Under the pieces are notes generated by a model that did not search any database, had not been told where the DNA came from, and saw only the letters and a program-made list of their open reading frames with translations. A stretch of DNA of 64,000 nucleotides, taken from Nostoc sp. JL33. GTDB lineage: Bacteria; Cyanobacteriota; Cyanobacteriia; Cyanobacteriales; Nostocaceae. The translations under genes and the position numbers were made by a program. This document shows positions 45,636 through 54,096 of this stretch, one piece after another. The first letter of the stretch is position 1. Every line of letters begins with the position of its first letter. The stretch spans positions 1-64,000 of the forward strand of contig NZ_JABXKP010000022.1 of assembly GCF_017114985.1 (NCBI RefSeq), read 5' to 3'.

Positions 45636-48600
45636 TTATCGTCTAAATCTACTTTGTTTGCTCTCATGGGATTGGGGAATTTCCAACAAGATCATAATCC
45701 GGGCTTTGTCCTCTCTAATTAATTGGCGAACCATATTCATTTTCTGTTCAAAAGTTAAAGATAAGTCAGCTTTACCGACAGGGTAAAATAACTTGTTGAC
45801 TTGATCACCTTTGACTTTTTCACCTTGAGCATATTTCCCTACTTCGATAAATAAATCTGACATTTTTTGTTTATCTAAATGCTGGAGCATCTGCCTTAGA
45901 AGTGACTTTATATTTGTTGTAACTTGTTCCTTTTCTTCGACAGCACCAGCAGTTTTTTGTTTAAGGCACTCCGACAATTTATCAATTATGGCGACTACAT
46001 TGGTGACAATCTTAGTAAATTCACTATTAGCAGGATAAAAGGATAGTTCCTTGATTACAGTTGGTAATGTTTCAGCCAGTGCAGACTCAACAGATGATTG
46101 GTCAACATAATCAACTATCGCATTTATGGCGAGTTGTGATATTTGACGTTGTTCTGATTGAATTAATGCTGTTGTCAGTTTGTCTAATGTAGTTGCTCCA
46201 TTGGTTAAAGAAAGCTGATATTGAGAGAGTTCCTTGATTAGTATTGGTAAATTAACCTCAAGAGACTCAACAGATGACTGCTCAACATAATCAGTAATCG
46301 CATTTACAGCAAGTTGTGAGAGTTGGTGTTTTTCCTGTTCAGCTAGGGCTGATGAAAGTTTGTCTAATGTGATTTTTCCATTGGTTAAATCCTGCTGATA
46401 ATGTGAAAATTCCTGGATTAGAGGTTGCAATGTTTCAGCTAGTGCAACCTCAAGAGACGATTGCTCAACAAAATTAGTAATTGCGTTTACAATTCGCTCA
46501 CTACTTCTATAACTTGTTGTCTGGTCAAGAATTGCTGAATTTTTTCTGTCAGTGTCTCCTGAGATACTCTCTGTTCGCTGATTTGTACCCTGACCGCCTC
46601 CAAAGAAGAGGTTAATTCTTGTAATGTCGTCTCCAAGCTGTTCGACTTCTTGGAGTTCAATGTCTCGGCTAATTGCTGTAAGAAATTCCTCATTTCTTCG
46701 GCTTGGCTCTGTTCTAAATGTAGGATTTTTGCGCTCAATTCCTGACTCAGTTTCTCGTGACTGCTCAACAATTTCTCTATTTTCTCGGTTAACACTACTA
46801 ATTCCTGTGTCGGTTTTGGGTTGTTGTCGGTTGATGTCATCGGTTTGTCCTATAGATTGGTTTTGCTGTAAAGAACGTTGTTCTGGTGTTAACTTTTGAG
46901 GTGGTGAGATCGTGGCAGCACTCTTGTATTGATTCTGGCGTTGCCAGTCTCTTAAATTCATAGCTTGATGACTCAATTTCTCGTAAGCCAGTGGCCCACG
47001 AGCGACTATAAAATCATCGACACCTTTAGAAGGCCCTGGCAAGCTGACGACCTTGACCCTAGCTCCAGCTTTTTGTAATAATCTTCCAGTTACGGAAATA
47101 TCTCGCTCAATATTGAGCTTCGTTTCAGGCTTGGTTTCATAGTCAAAGCAGAATTTGATTTCTCGAGAAGGTGTGGCGAAAACTGCTAACTCTTCATGTA
47201 GGTAAGACTTGCCAATTTTTTTGCCAAACTCATCTTTGGGAGTTCGGTATCCCGCCGAAATCCCAGGTAGACCAATGGCAGCATGACCCTGACTCAACAG
47301 ACTGGCTGCTTTTTTCGCGCCTTCTGCGATCGCACACGGGATATTATGTTTCCAGACACAGTACCAAAATCCTGATTTGCGCTCCTGTTGCGTGGGGTTA
47401 ACTTTGTGTTTGGAGTAGATGCGCTCGGCTATCTCATCGGGGACATTAAGCAGGAAGATGCTTAAATCAACCTTCGGGGGATGCTCATATTTAATGAATT
47501 TCCCTTCAATTATTTGATTATTCTCATCTTTTTTGGGTCTTGGTTGATTTGGCTTGTAGCATCCCCATCGTTTAAGAGTTGGTTTATCACCTGGGGTTAA
47601 ATCAGCGAATGAACGCGCATCAACTCCAGCATCACACCACCATCCTCCAGCATCAAGATGAGAATATGCTCTGATTAATCCCTCCGTTAACCTCCCGGTA
47701 TTTGTACGATTAAGTTTTTCACTAACCATGAGTCTTTCCCAAGACTCATGCTCACCACCTGCATAGTTGAATTGAAGACTCTCAAAGTTTTTTGCCGTAA
47801 TATCAGGATGAATGGCACTTGATTCAAACTCTTGCCAGTGCTTTGGTTCAATAAAATTAGGTATTTTTTCAGTCTGATTGGGTGTCCAGAATGGTTCTGT
47901 GGGGACAGGAGATTTCAGTACTGGCTTAGAGAAAACCGATTCAACAGTATTATAATTTGGTGTCTCTTTCAAGACGGGCAAGACTTTAGAAGCAGGGGTG
48001 CAGGGGTGCAGAGGGGCAGAGGAGAAGTTAAATTTATCCCCGGCATTTGGGTACAACCCCATACTATTGGGGTTTCTCACCTGCTCCCCATCTCCTCTGC
48101 CCCTCTGCTTCTTGTTGACTACAGGAACGAATGTTGATGAATCATGGCTTGTTGTCCGGCTAGATGCAACTGATTTCACAATTGGCTCGACAAAAGGAGT
48201 AGATACTGTCGTCTCTTGTTTTAGTACTGGCTTCTCAAAAGGGGCACTTATATTTATAGTTATTGCTTGCTGCTGCTTGAAAGTCGATTTCTGAATTTGT
48301 TTTCGTAACAATTCCAAAGCATTATCTTTGGCTTTCGACTGTTGCGCTAACCAGAGCAAGCGTGTTGGATCTTCGGTGTAAATCTTTAATTCATGCCTTG
48401 CACGGCTGGCAGCAACATAAAAACTTTCCTGTCCAATAGTGAAATCTGCCGAAATTAACACCCGATCCGCAGTTTTCCCCTGGCTACTATATGTTGTACT
48501 CACAAGGGCATAGTCTAAGTTTTGCGCCTGTGCCAAACTAATGCATTCAGTACGCTCATCAGCATATTTAATCTGGACTATGTTCAGGTCGATCCCTGTT

Positions 48601-50834
48601 ACAGTAAACTCCTGTCCGTTACGTCGTCCCAATTGCCGATCGTTTTTCTTCCATTGCAGGCGATCGCCCACAGCAATTTCAATCTGGTGACTGTGGTAAA
48701 CCGCTTTCTCAAAAGCCGTGTCTACATCCATTACCTGACGATCATCACTAATGAGTGTCAACTTATCAGTAGTTCGACCTACCACTTCATATAATTTGCC
48801 TTTATCCAGCCCCCGGCGTTTGTAATCCCGTGTGGGCATGATCACATCACCAATTTCAAAGTTATGGGCAAACCGCATCTGTACTTTTGTCAGATTTTTG
48901 GTTTGCAATTGGGTGATGGTTGCAGTTTCTCCCAAAGTTCCTTCACCCTTGAGCTTGTCTCGAATCGCTTGGGTAAGGGCAAGTCTTTCTGTATTTGTTC
49001 CAGCTAACACAAGAGTTTTGAGTCGCTGCTCTGGTGTCCCTACTATATAATCATTGGCGATCTGCTCTATTTTGGAAAAACTATCTATAGAAAGTATGGA
49101 ACCGTTGGCTTCTAGTCGTTCAAATCCTGCTTCTATTCTGCCATCAGCGATTAAATCTACTGCCAGCTTCAGTTGAGGGTCTTTTTGGCGCAACGATTCA
49201 TTGAGGTGTGCGGTTTTGATTCCTGCCTGTTGCAACGACTTGAATGGATTACCTGCTGATACTGCTGACAACTGCCGAGTGTCACCTACTAAAACCACCC
49301 TAGCTTGAAGTAAGGTTGCTCGTTGTAGGAGTGCATGAGCATCTTTAGCACTGAGTAAACCCGCTTCGTCCACAATCCAGATTTGATTTGGTTCAATCTC
49401 TGATGGTGGTTCCGAAACCAGTAATCGAGCAACAGTAAGAGACTGAATTTTTAACTCTTCGCTTAAAACCTTAGCAGCAGAGGAACTAGGAGCAAAGCCA
49501 ATAATAGTGTATCCGGCATCCCTTGCGATCGCTTTGAGTTCTTTAAGAGCAAAAGTTTTCCCAGCACCAGCTACCCCCTGCCATGCAATGAACTGGTCAG
49601 ATGTTGTTGCAGCTAATTCTACCGCTTGGCGCTGTCCAATATTGAGCAAGCTTTTCTCCAACAGACTTTCAACTACTTCTCTATTAGTTATTGGGACTAC
49701 TTTTCCAAGACCCTGCTGCATCAACTCAATCGTCGCCAACTCCCGCCGCACTGCTGTCATCGTCGTAAATTGGTGAGTCAACCCTGGCAAAGCGATTAAC
49801 TCCTGATGTTCTCTAATCAGGGCTGCTGTTGCTGTTACATCCGTAGCTAAACGTGACTCTAGGATGAATTTTTCTAAGTCCTCTTGTCTAAAGGCGACAT
49901 TTCTCTCACTGCAATGTGCGATCGCTAAATCCAAAACCTCTGCCAAACTTTTCTCATTGGCTGGTATATCCTGCCTTGTAAAAGAAGGCTTAACAAACCT
50001 AATCCCTAACGCCGCAGCTTCTGACTTCCAGAATGCAAGTAACTCTGATTCTGGTAGTTTTTGCTTGCGCTGGCGGGTATCATCCCAAATTTTTTCACGT
50101 TCTGCCCAAGTAGAATTAGGACCCGATGAAGCGATGATTTGTTGTCGTCGCTTAGAAAATGTTTCTAAATCCTGTTCCTTAAACCCTTTGATATCAAATT
50201 GCCCATGTTTAAGGGGTTCTATTTCATACCCTAGTTTCTGCACCTCACGCGCCAGATAACTTTGATACGCCATTCCCAAGAATTTCTTGTTGGCGAATAT
50301 CTCATTATTGCCCAGGCTCAACCATCTACCATCTGGGGTTTGAGTCATATTCATCAGCAAACAGTGTGTGTGCAGATGTGGGTCTAAGTCTCGGCTTTCG
50401 ATGTGGTCAAACTGAGCGACGACAAAGTTACCAGTTTTAACTCTATGTCTGTTGTTATCATCGGTCACTCTGGTATAGGCATAACGTTCTTCCATCAGTT
50501 TTATTACTTCAAATAATGCCTGATGGTGAGCATCGATTAAACGTGTATCCCCACCTACCAATGCCATCAAGCTCACACTTTTGGGGGCAGAGAATGTACA
50601 GTCTAATGCGGCTCTCTTCGTTTTTGGTTTGACTGCCCTGGCATTTAACTGCTCATGACCATCAGGCGATCGCCCCTCAATGATATTTTTAAAAGCATCT
50701 TCATCATCGATTGCCCCTGACAAACCCAACTTTTCAGCACCTTGACCACTCCAAAGCGACTTCCCTTGATGATAGTAATTCTTGACGAAGTAGTTCACCG
50801 CCATTTCAGAGGACACGTTAGCCGCTGTTAGCAT
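45636..50834 (-). CDS. MobF relaxase-helicase fused to DUF3854 Toprim-like module
   Basis: A 1732-residue conjugative relaxase. Residues 1-300: TrwC/TraI-type relaxase with Tyr pairs near the start (Y15, Y20, Y21) and the three-His metal site in DLDPHLHTHCLLMN (153-157). About 390-880: RecD-like helicase (GVAGAGKT at about 415-425; IWIVDEAGLLS; VLVGDTRQLSAVSAG; STTYSSQGKTADRV; VAASRARHEL). About 880-985: linker with an in-frame palindromic repeat. About 985-1300: DUF3854 Toprim-like module (SSAIHPDITAKNFESL; CAIAEGAKKAASLLSQGHAA; IKFCFDYETKPET; GPSKGVDDFIV), the same domain as in CyRepA1 proteins. About 1445-1605: three imperfect 60-residue repeats starting NAITNFVEQSS / NAITDYVEQSS / NAIVDYVDQSS. 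It would nick oriT, unwind DNA and perhaps prime synthesis. Confidence 0.92.
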   Translation of the reverse strand: MLTAANVSSEMAVNYFVKNYYHQGKSLWSGQGAEKLGLSGAIDDEDAFKNIIEGRSPDGHEQLNARAVKPKTKRAALDCTFSAPKSVSLMALVGGDTRLIDAHHQALFEVIKLMEERYAYTRVTDDNNRHRVKTGNFVVAQFDHIESRDLDPHLHTHCLLMNMTQTPDGRWLSLGNNEIFANKKFLGMAYQSYLAREVQKLGYEIEPLKHGQFDIKGFKEQDLETFSKRRQQIIASSGPNSTWAEREKIWDDTRQRKQKLPESELLAFWKSEAAALGIRFVKPSFTRQDIPANEKSLAEVLDLAIAHCSERNVAFRQEDLEKFILESRLATDVTATAALIREHQELIALPGLTHQFTTMTAVRRELATIELMQQGLGKVVPITNREVVESLLEKSLLNIGQRQAVELAATTSDQFIAWQGVAGAGKTFALKELKAIARDAGYTIIGFAPSSSAAKVLSEELKIQSLTVARLLVSEPPSEIEPNQIWIVDEAGLLSAKDAHALLQRATLLQARVVLVGDTRQLSAVSAGNPFKSLQQAGIKTAHLNESLRQKDPQLKLAVDLIADGRIEAGFERLEANGSILSIDSFSKIEQIANDYIVGTPEQRLKTLVLAGTNTERLALTQAIRDKLKGEGTLGETATITQLQTKNLTKVQMRFAHNFEIGDVIMPTRDYKRRGLDKGKLYEVVGRTTDKLTLISDDRQVMDVDTAFEKAVYHSHQIEIAVGDRLQWKKNDRQLGRRNGQEFTVTGIDLNIVQIKYADERTECISLAQAQNLDYALVSTTYSSQGKTADRVLISADFTIGQESFYVAASRARHELKIYTEDPTRLLWLAQQSKAKDNALELLRKQIQKSTFKQQQAITINISAPFEKPVLKQETTVSTPFVEPIVKSVASSRTTSHDSSTFVPVVNKKQRGRGDGEQVRNPNSMGLYPNAGDKFNFSSAPLHPCTPASKVLPVLKETPNYNTVESVFSKPVLKSPVPTEPFWTPNQTEKIPNFIEPKHWQEFESSAIHPDITAKNFESLQFNYAGGEHESWERLMVSEKLNRTNTGRLTEGLIRAYSHLDAGGWWCDAGVDARSFADLTPGDKPTLKRWGCYKPNQPRPKKDENNQIIEGKFIKYEHPPKVDLSIFLLNVPDEIAERIYSKHKVNPTQQERKSGFWYCVWKHNIPCAIAEGAKKAASLLSQGHAAIGLPGISAGYRTPKDEFGKKIGKSYLHEELAVFATPSREIKFCFDYETKPETKLNIERDISVTGRLLQKAGARVKVVSLPGPSKGVDDFIVARGPLAYEKLSHQAMNLRDWQRQNQYKSAATISPPQKLTPEQRSLQQNQSIGQTDDINRQQPKTDTGISSVNRENREIVEQSRETESGIERKNPTFRTEPSRRNEEFLTAISRDIELQEVEQLGDDITRINLFFGGGQGTNQRTESISGDTDRKNSAILDQTTSYRSSERIVNAITNFVEQSSLEVALAETLQPLIQEFSHYQQDLTNGKITLDKLSSALAEQEKHQLSQLAVNAITDYVEQSSVESLEVNLPILIKELSQYQLSLTNGATTLDKLTTALIQSEQRQISQLAINAIVDYVDQSSVESALAETLPTVIKELSFYPANSEFTKIVTNVVAIIDKLSECLKQKTAGAVEEKEQVTTNIKSLLRQMLQHLDKQKMSDLFIEVGKYAQGEKVKGDQVNKLFYPVGKADLSLTFEQKMNMVRQLIREDKARIMILLEIPQSHESKQSRFRR
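46487..46840 (-). CDS. possible nested coiled-coil gene in a second frame of the relaxase gene
   Basis: A 117-codon frame from ATG lies wholly inside the relaxase gene in another frame. Its product (VVLTEKIEKLLSSHEKLSQE; LEQSQAEEMRNFLQQLAETL) is an orderly heptad coiled coil, more protein-like than the charged, low-complexity relaxase reading of the same bases. AGGA lies about 8 bases before the ATG. Either both frames are used, or an old separate gene was fused into the relaxase frame. Chance is not excluded. Confidence 0.35.
   Translation of the reverse strand: MTSTDNNPKPTQELVVLTEKIEKLLSSHEKLSQELSAKILHLEQSQAEEMRNFLQQLAETLNSKKSNSLETTLQELTSSLEAVRVQISEQRVSQETLTEKIQQFLTRQQVIEVVSEL
48008..48109. 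repeat. palindromic cyanobacterial repeat inserted in frame in the relaxase gene
   Basis: GCAGAGGGGCAGAGGAG (48008-48024) and CTCCTCTGCCCCTCTGC (48093-48109) are perfect 17-bp inverted repeats; inside is AACCCCA-TACTAT-TGGGGTT. The left side is preceded by a second GCAGGGGT repeat. The type is common between genes in Nostoc, but here it keeps the reading frame and adds about 40 residues to a linker. Confidence 0.85.
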
Positions 50835-51571
50835 GGCTCACCTCGAAAAAGGAGTTTACAAAAGTTAATCCTTTTTCTATTCCATCTGTTGGTACTACCT
50901 ACTCTCGTCAAGAAATTCTGATTATTTTCTCTGTTGGCAAGATAATCACCTTTGCAATAAGTATTGAAGTGAAAATCAATCACCGTCATCAAACTTAGTG
51001 GTGCTTGATGGCGACTGAAAAGATTTGCGTGATTCTTTGACTTCAACTTTTTTCCCAAATGGGTAATTGATATTTAATATAGCAAAAAACTACAGCATTA
51101 TTTCCGCCAAATATGGCGTACTGTGCGTCAGAAAAAGATGGATTCTAAGGCTTCTGGTTATTTCAGCTAATTACTAGATAATTGGGAGAATCCTTGAAAA
51201 GATTGGGAAGTGTTGGGAAGTACTAGGAAGTCTTGGGAAGTCTTAGGAATTGTTGGAAAATATTAAGCTAATGAGAATTTGGTGACTAGATGATGTTGAA
51301 TAGTTGAAAAGGTAAGAAATGAATGGGAGATTTGATAGATATTGTCTAGATATTGGGAGAGATTGAATGTAATTGGTGAAAATTGGGAATTTGGAGATTT
51401 TGTGGAGATTTTCTCTCAGATGCATGAATTCATGAAAAGTCAAAAATTAGTACCAAAACTGTAATGTTTCTTGATAAACATGTCAATAATCACGGTTTGA
51501 GGGGTTAATACTGAGAGTACTTATCAATTAGATAGACAAAAAAAGGGTCAAAAACAGGGAGAAATTTTCTT
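50835..51571. other. relaxase-parM intergenic region, likely oriT and promoters
   Basis: The divergent promoters of the relaxase (minus) and parM (plus) genes must lie here, and conjugative origins are usually next to the relaxase gene. CGCCA-AATA-TGGCG (51105-51118) is a small inverted repeat that could belong to oriT; this is inference. Iterons follow at 51201. A 76-codon minus-strand frame at 50828-51058 (MGKKLKSKNHANLFSRHQAP at its start) overlaps the relaxase start by 7 bases and is possible but unsupported. Confidence 0.45.
51201..51260. repeat. six 10-bp iterons, candidate centromere (parC-like)
   Basis: Six consecutive 10-mers in helical phase: gattgggaag, tgttgggaag, tactaggaag, tcttgggaag, tcttaggaat, tgttggaaaa. 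ATTGGGA elements recur at 51350-51395. They lie about 310 bases upstream of a ParM-like and a ParR-like gene. Known ParMRC systems have 10-12-bp iterons upstream of parM that ParR binds, so this is the likely centromere. Confidence 0.75.
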
Positions 51572-52687
51572 GTGGATTTAATGTTGAGTCTTGATCCGGG
51601 AACTTCAATGACGAAGATGGTTTATCGTGTTCTCTCGGAGATTTCGTACAAGTCAGAATTGCTGTGTATGGAACCAGAGTTAATTAAGATTTCCAAAGAT
51701 TCGCTGGATTTATATGAGTCTGGGCAAATGAATCGGCCCAATCCAGAGAATGAAGCGTGGATAGAGTACAACGAAGAATATTATGCGGTTGGGTTTTTGG
51801 CACAAAAGTATTTTGAAGCGCGAATCAATTTTTTAGAACTCAAGTATGAGAACGCGATTCCAAAAACTTTGGCAGCAGTGGGGGCAATAGCGATTAGAGA
51901 TTCTTTGAAGGCAAACTTTGATTTATCATTGGGACTGCTATTGCCTTACGGGGAGTGGGAAGATAGAGAGAGATTAGAGAGGGGTTTAACTAAGGCACTG
52001 TCTAGTTTTAGCTTTCGAGGGAAACAATTTTGTATAAATCTGATTAACTTTCAGTGCTTGCCCGAAGGTGGTGGACTGATATTGACGCGAAGTAAAAAAC
52101 TTGGCACAGATTTTAATAAAATGAACATTGCTGTGGTGATGCTGGGTTTTCGGGATATATCAGCCGTAATCTTTGAGCGTGGTATCTCAACTGGAAAAAC
52201 GGAAGGATTGGGCTTGGCGTGGATGCTGGAGAGAATCAAAAGCCGAACATCAGGGCAAAACTTACATGATCTGTTAAAGGCTGTTCATCTATCAGGCCCG
52301 ACATTGAAACCGAGATACTGCAAACCTTTGGCTCGGAGCAAGAAGTCTGATTTTAAGGTTGAGGAAATAGCACAAATTATTGAAGTGGCTGACTTATCTC
52401 GTAAAGAATACTGGGAAAGGGTATCCACTTGGCTCAAAATTAATATTCCTGCCCATATTGAGCAAGTCATTATTGGTGGTGGAACGTCGGAATATTTAGG
52501 CTCGGAGTTGAAAAATTTGTTTACTCATACCGACATTTCATGGGCAGCAGAATTATCAGAGGATGTGCGTTTAGCTTTTAACCTACCGATTAAAAAAGAT
52601 GCCTTGTGCTTGCGTTTCACTGATGTATATGGATTGTTTCGTTACCAACACGCTATGTCATCCATTTCAAAGCATTGTGCTTCTTAA
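51572..52687 (+). CDS. parM: ParM/StbA-like actin-fold partition ATPase
   Basis: A 371-residue actin-like protein. The phosphate-1 loop is SLDPGTSMTK at about residues 6-15, and phosphate-2 is seen in IAVVMLGFRDISAVIFE (about 190-205). The adenosine loop is VIIGGGTSEYLG near 300. An AIRDSL and LSLGLLLPYGEW segment matches the usual Alp/ParM core. It should polymerise with ATP and push plasmid copies apart. I use the GTG at 51572, with AGGGAGA upstream; an ATG follows three codons later. It forms an operon with the ParR-like gene, 16 bases downstream, and has 10-bp iterons upstream. Confidence 0.82.
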   Translation: MDLMLSLDPGTSMTKMVYRVLSEISYKSELLCMEPELIKISKDSLDLYESGQMNRPNPENEAWIEYNEEYYAVGFLAQKYFEARINFLELKYENAIPKTLAAVGAIAIRDSLKANFDLSLGLLLPYGEWEDRERLERGLTKALSSFSFRGKQFCINLINFQCLPEGGGLILTRSKKLGTDFNKMNIAVVMLGFRDISAVIFERGISTGKTEGLGLAWMLERIKSRTSGQNLHDLLKAVHLSGPTLKPRYCKPLARSKKSDFKVEEIAQIIEVADLSRKEYWERVSTWLKINIPAHIEQVIIGGGTSEYLGSELKNLFTHTDISWAAELSEDVRLAFNLPIKKDALCLRFTDVYGLFRYQHAMSSISKHCAS

Positions 52688-52703
52688 TTAAAGGAATATT
52701 AGA

Positions 52704-53138
52704 ATGTTTTCAGATGTTGAGTTTCGCTTACGAAGTAGAGTTAAGGCTGATAGTTCCGAAGCCGTGGTAATTAAGTATCTAAACTCTAGGGACACTCTTT
52801 ATCCTGCTAGGGATATGGCGATGATTGCGATTAGCAGCTATTGGTTGCCTTTAGCTTATCAAGCTGTGGATCAATCTGTGGATTTAGAGCAACACATTCG
52901 TGGTTGTCTTTACCGCCTTCAACTACACTCTTCATATCTGATGGGACTGCTGGGAGAAATCCCCTCTCAGGGAACGCCGATGATTGCAGTAGCCTCTAAT
53001 CAATCACAACCACTACAACTAATACAATCAGAACCATTACAAATAGCCAGGACTTCAGCCAAAGAACCATTACAAATAAGCAGAACTCCCGTACCAGAAG
53101 AATTGGAGTCGGAAACTGACTGGTTAAATCCGTTTTAA
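52704..53138 (+). CDS. ParR-like centromere-binding adaptor
   Basis: A 144-residue protein directly after the ParM-like gene, with AAGGA before the ATG. The N-terminal half (about 1-70, RLRSRVKADSSEAVVIKYLN; MIAISSYWLPLAYQAVD) is helical and may be a ribbon-helix-helix DNA-binding fold. The C-terminal half is a flexible Gln/Pro-rich tail with repeated PLQI-type elements and the end DWLNPF, suited to contact the ParM filament end. Assignment is by gene order, size and layout, not by sequence identity. Confidence 0.7.
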   Translation: MFSDVEFRLRSRVKADSSEAVVIKYLNSRDTLYPARDMAMIAISSYWLPLAYQAVDQSVDLEQHIRGCLYRLQLHSSYLMGLLGEIPSQGTPMIAVASNQSQPLQLIQSEPLQIARTSAKEPLQISRTPVPEELESETDWLNPF

Positions 53139-53238
53139 GACTGACTATTTTTTGAATTGATTTGACGCATTGCTCCTTTCTTAGCATCTTTTTCATTAAA
53201 CGCAAAGAAGTCGTTTCAAGCTTTTTAACTAGGAGTGC

Positions 53239-54096
53239 ATGATTATGTATCAACCACAAGAACTTTTCAACAACCTCTCACCATCAGAAATTAGCCGGAC
53301 TTTACGCTTGAGTGGGATACCTGAAAAAGAGTTGTATACCGAGAATGATGCAGACAGGTTTCGTGAGTGTCGCACCTTAATTGAGCAGGGTGGAAATGAT
53401 GAGGAAGTAATGGCTCTATTATCTCCAGTTGTTGACAATGCACTGTCAGAAACTCAGGGCAATTCCTCGTCGTCAACGAAGAATGGGGGGAAAAAACAAG
53501 GGAAGAAAGCCCAATTACCATTAGACATCACTGAATTACTAGTTATTGCTCGTGAAAGAGGCTATAAAATCGCACTTTCTCAGGCTTTAATAATTCTTCA
53601 AGTCTGCGGACTATCTGAGCAAGATGAGTATAGCCCAGATGAGTGCGAGCGCTTTCTTGAAACCTACAAATCAATAAAAGAGCAAAACAAATCCTTTGAA
53701 GAAGTTGCATCTGAGTTAGCTGCTCTGAATGAGTCTGGGATTTCTCAGCAACTAAAATTAGATGCAGTGATTGAGAATGTTAGTGAAAAAGCTGTAGCTG
53801 CCAGAGATGAATTATCTAATCTTATTAATAGGATTACTGCCGCCGAAGCTGAAGAAATAACTGACTTAGTTCAATCACTTTACCTGAAAAATGTCGCATT
53901 GAAATTGCAACAGAGCGATTCGGGAAATAATCTGTTTGCTCAATTAGAAGAAAGAATCATGGCTCGAATCGCCCAAAAAAAGCAACAGAGGGCACAGTCA
54001 TCTGGAATGACTTGGGAGACGACACCCTTATTGCCTTCTTCGCCAATGCCGATGCTGTCGCCCAACGTATCCAAGAATGGAATGAATACCGATTAA
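53239..54096 (+). CDS. helical plasmid protein, zero-frame product of a candidate -1 frameshift
   Basis: A 285-residue protein with AGGAG before the ATG. It has two related segments of about 55 residues that start RTLRLSGIPEKELYTENDAD and ALIILQVCGLSEQDEYSPDE, each followed by a Glu-rich helix, so it contains an internal repeat. The residues after about 248 (SSGMTWETTPLLPSSPMPML) are Pro-rich and out of character, while the -1 frame gives a coherent helical and membrane protein. At codons 247-248 the sequence is A AAA AAG, a classic slippery site. Family not recognised. It may share a transcript with parM/parR. Confidence 0.65.
   Translation: MIMYQPQELFNNLSPSEISRTLRLSGIPEKELYTENDADRFRECRTLIEQGGNDEEVMALLSPVVDNALSETQGNSSSSTKNGGKKQGKKAQLPLDITELLVIARERGYKIALSQALIILQVCGLSEQDEYSPDECERFLETYKSIKEQNKSFEEVASELAALNESGISQQLKLDAVIENVSEKAVAARDELSNLINRITAAEAEEITDLVQSLYLKNVALKLQQSDSGNNLFAQLEERIMARIAQKKQQRAQSSGMTWETTPLLPSSPMPMLSPNVSKNGMNTD
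53975..53982 (+). promoter_or_regulatory. A AAA AAG slippery heptamer
   Basis: In the 53239 frame the codons CAA AAA AAG form the slippery sequence known from E. coli dnaX. A -1 shift leads to GCA ACA GAG ... ATC TGG AAT GAC TTG, which is the frame of the next gene. The other explanation is a natural or sequencing loss of one A. Confidence 0.55.

Noticed and set aside
51201-51260. Short regularly spaced repeats considered as a CRISPR array
   Set aside because: The units are contiguous 10-mers without spacers, and no cas genes are present; partition iterons fit better.
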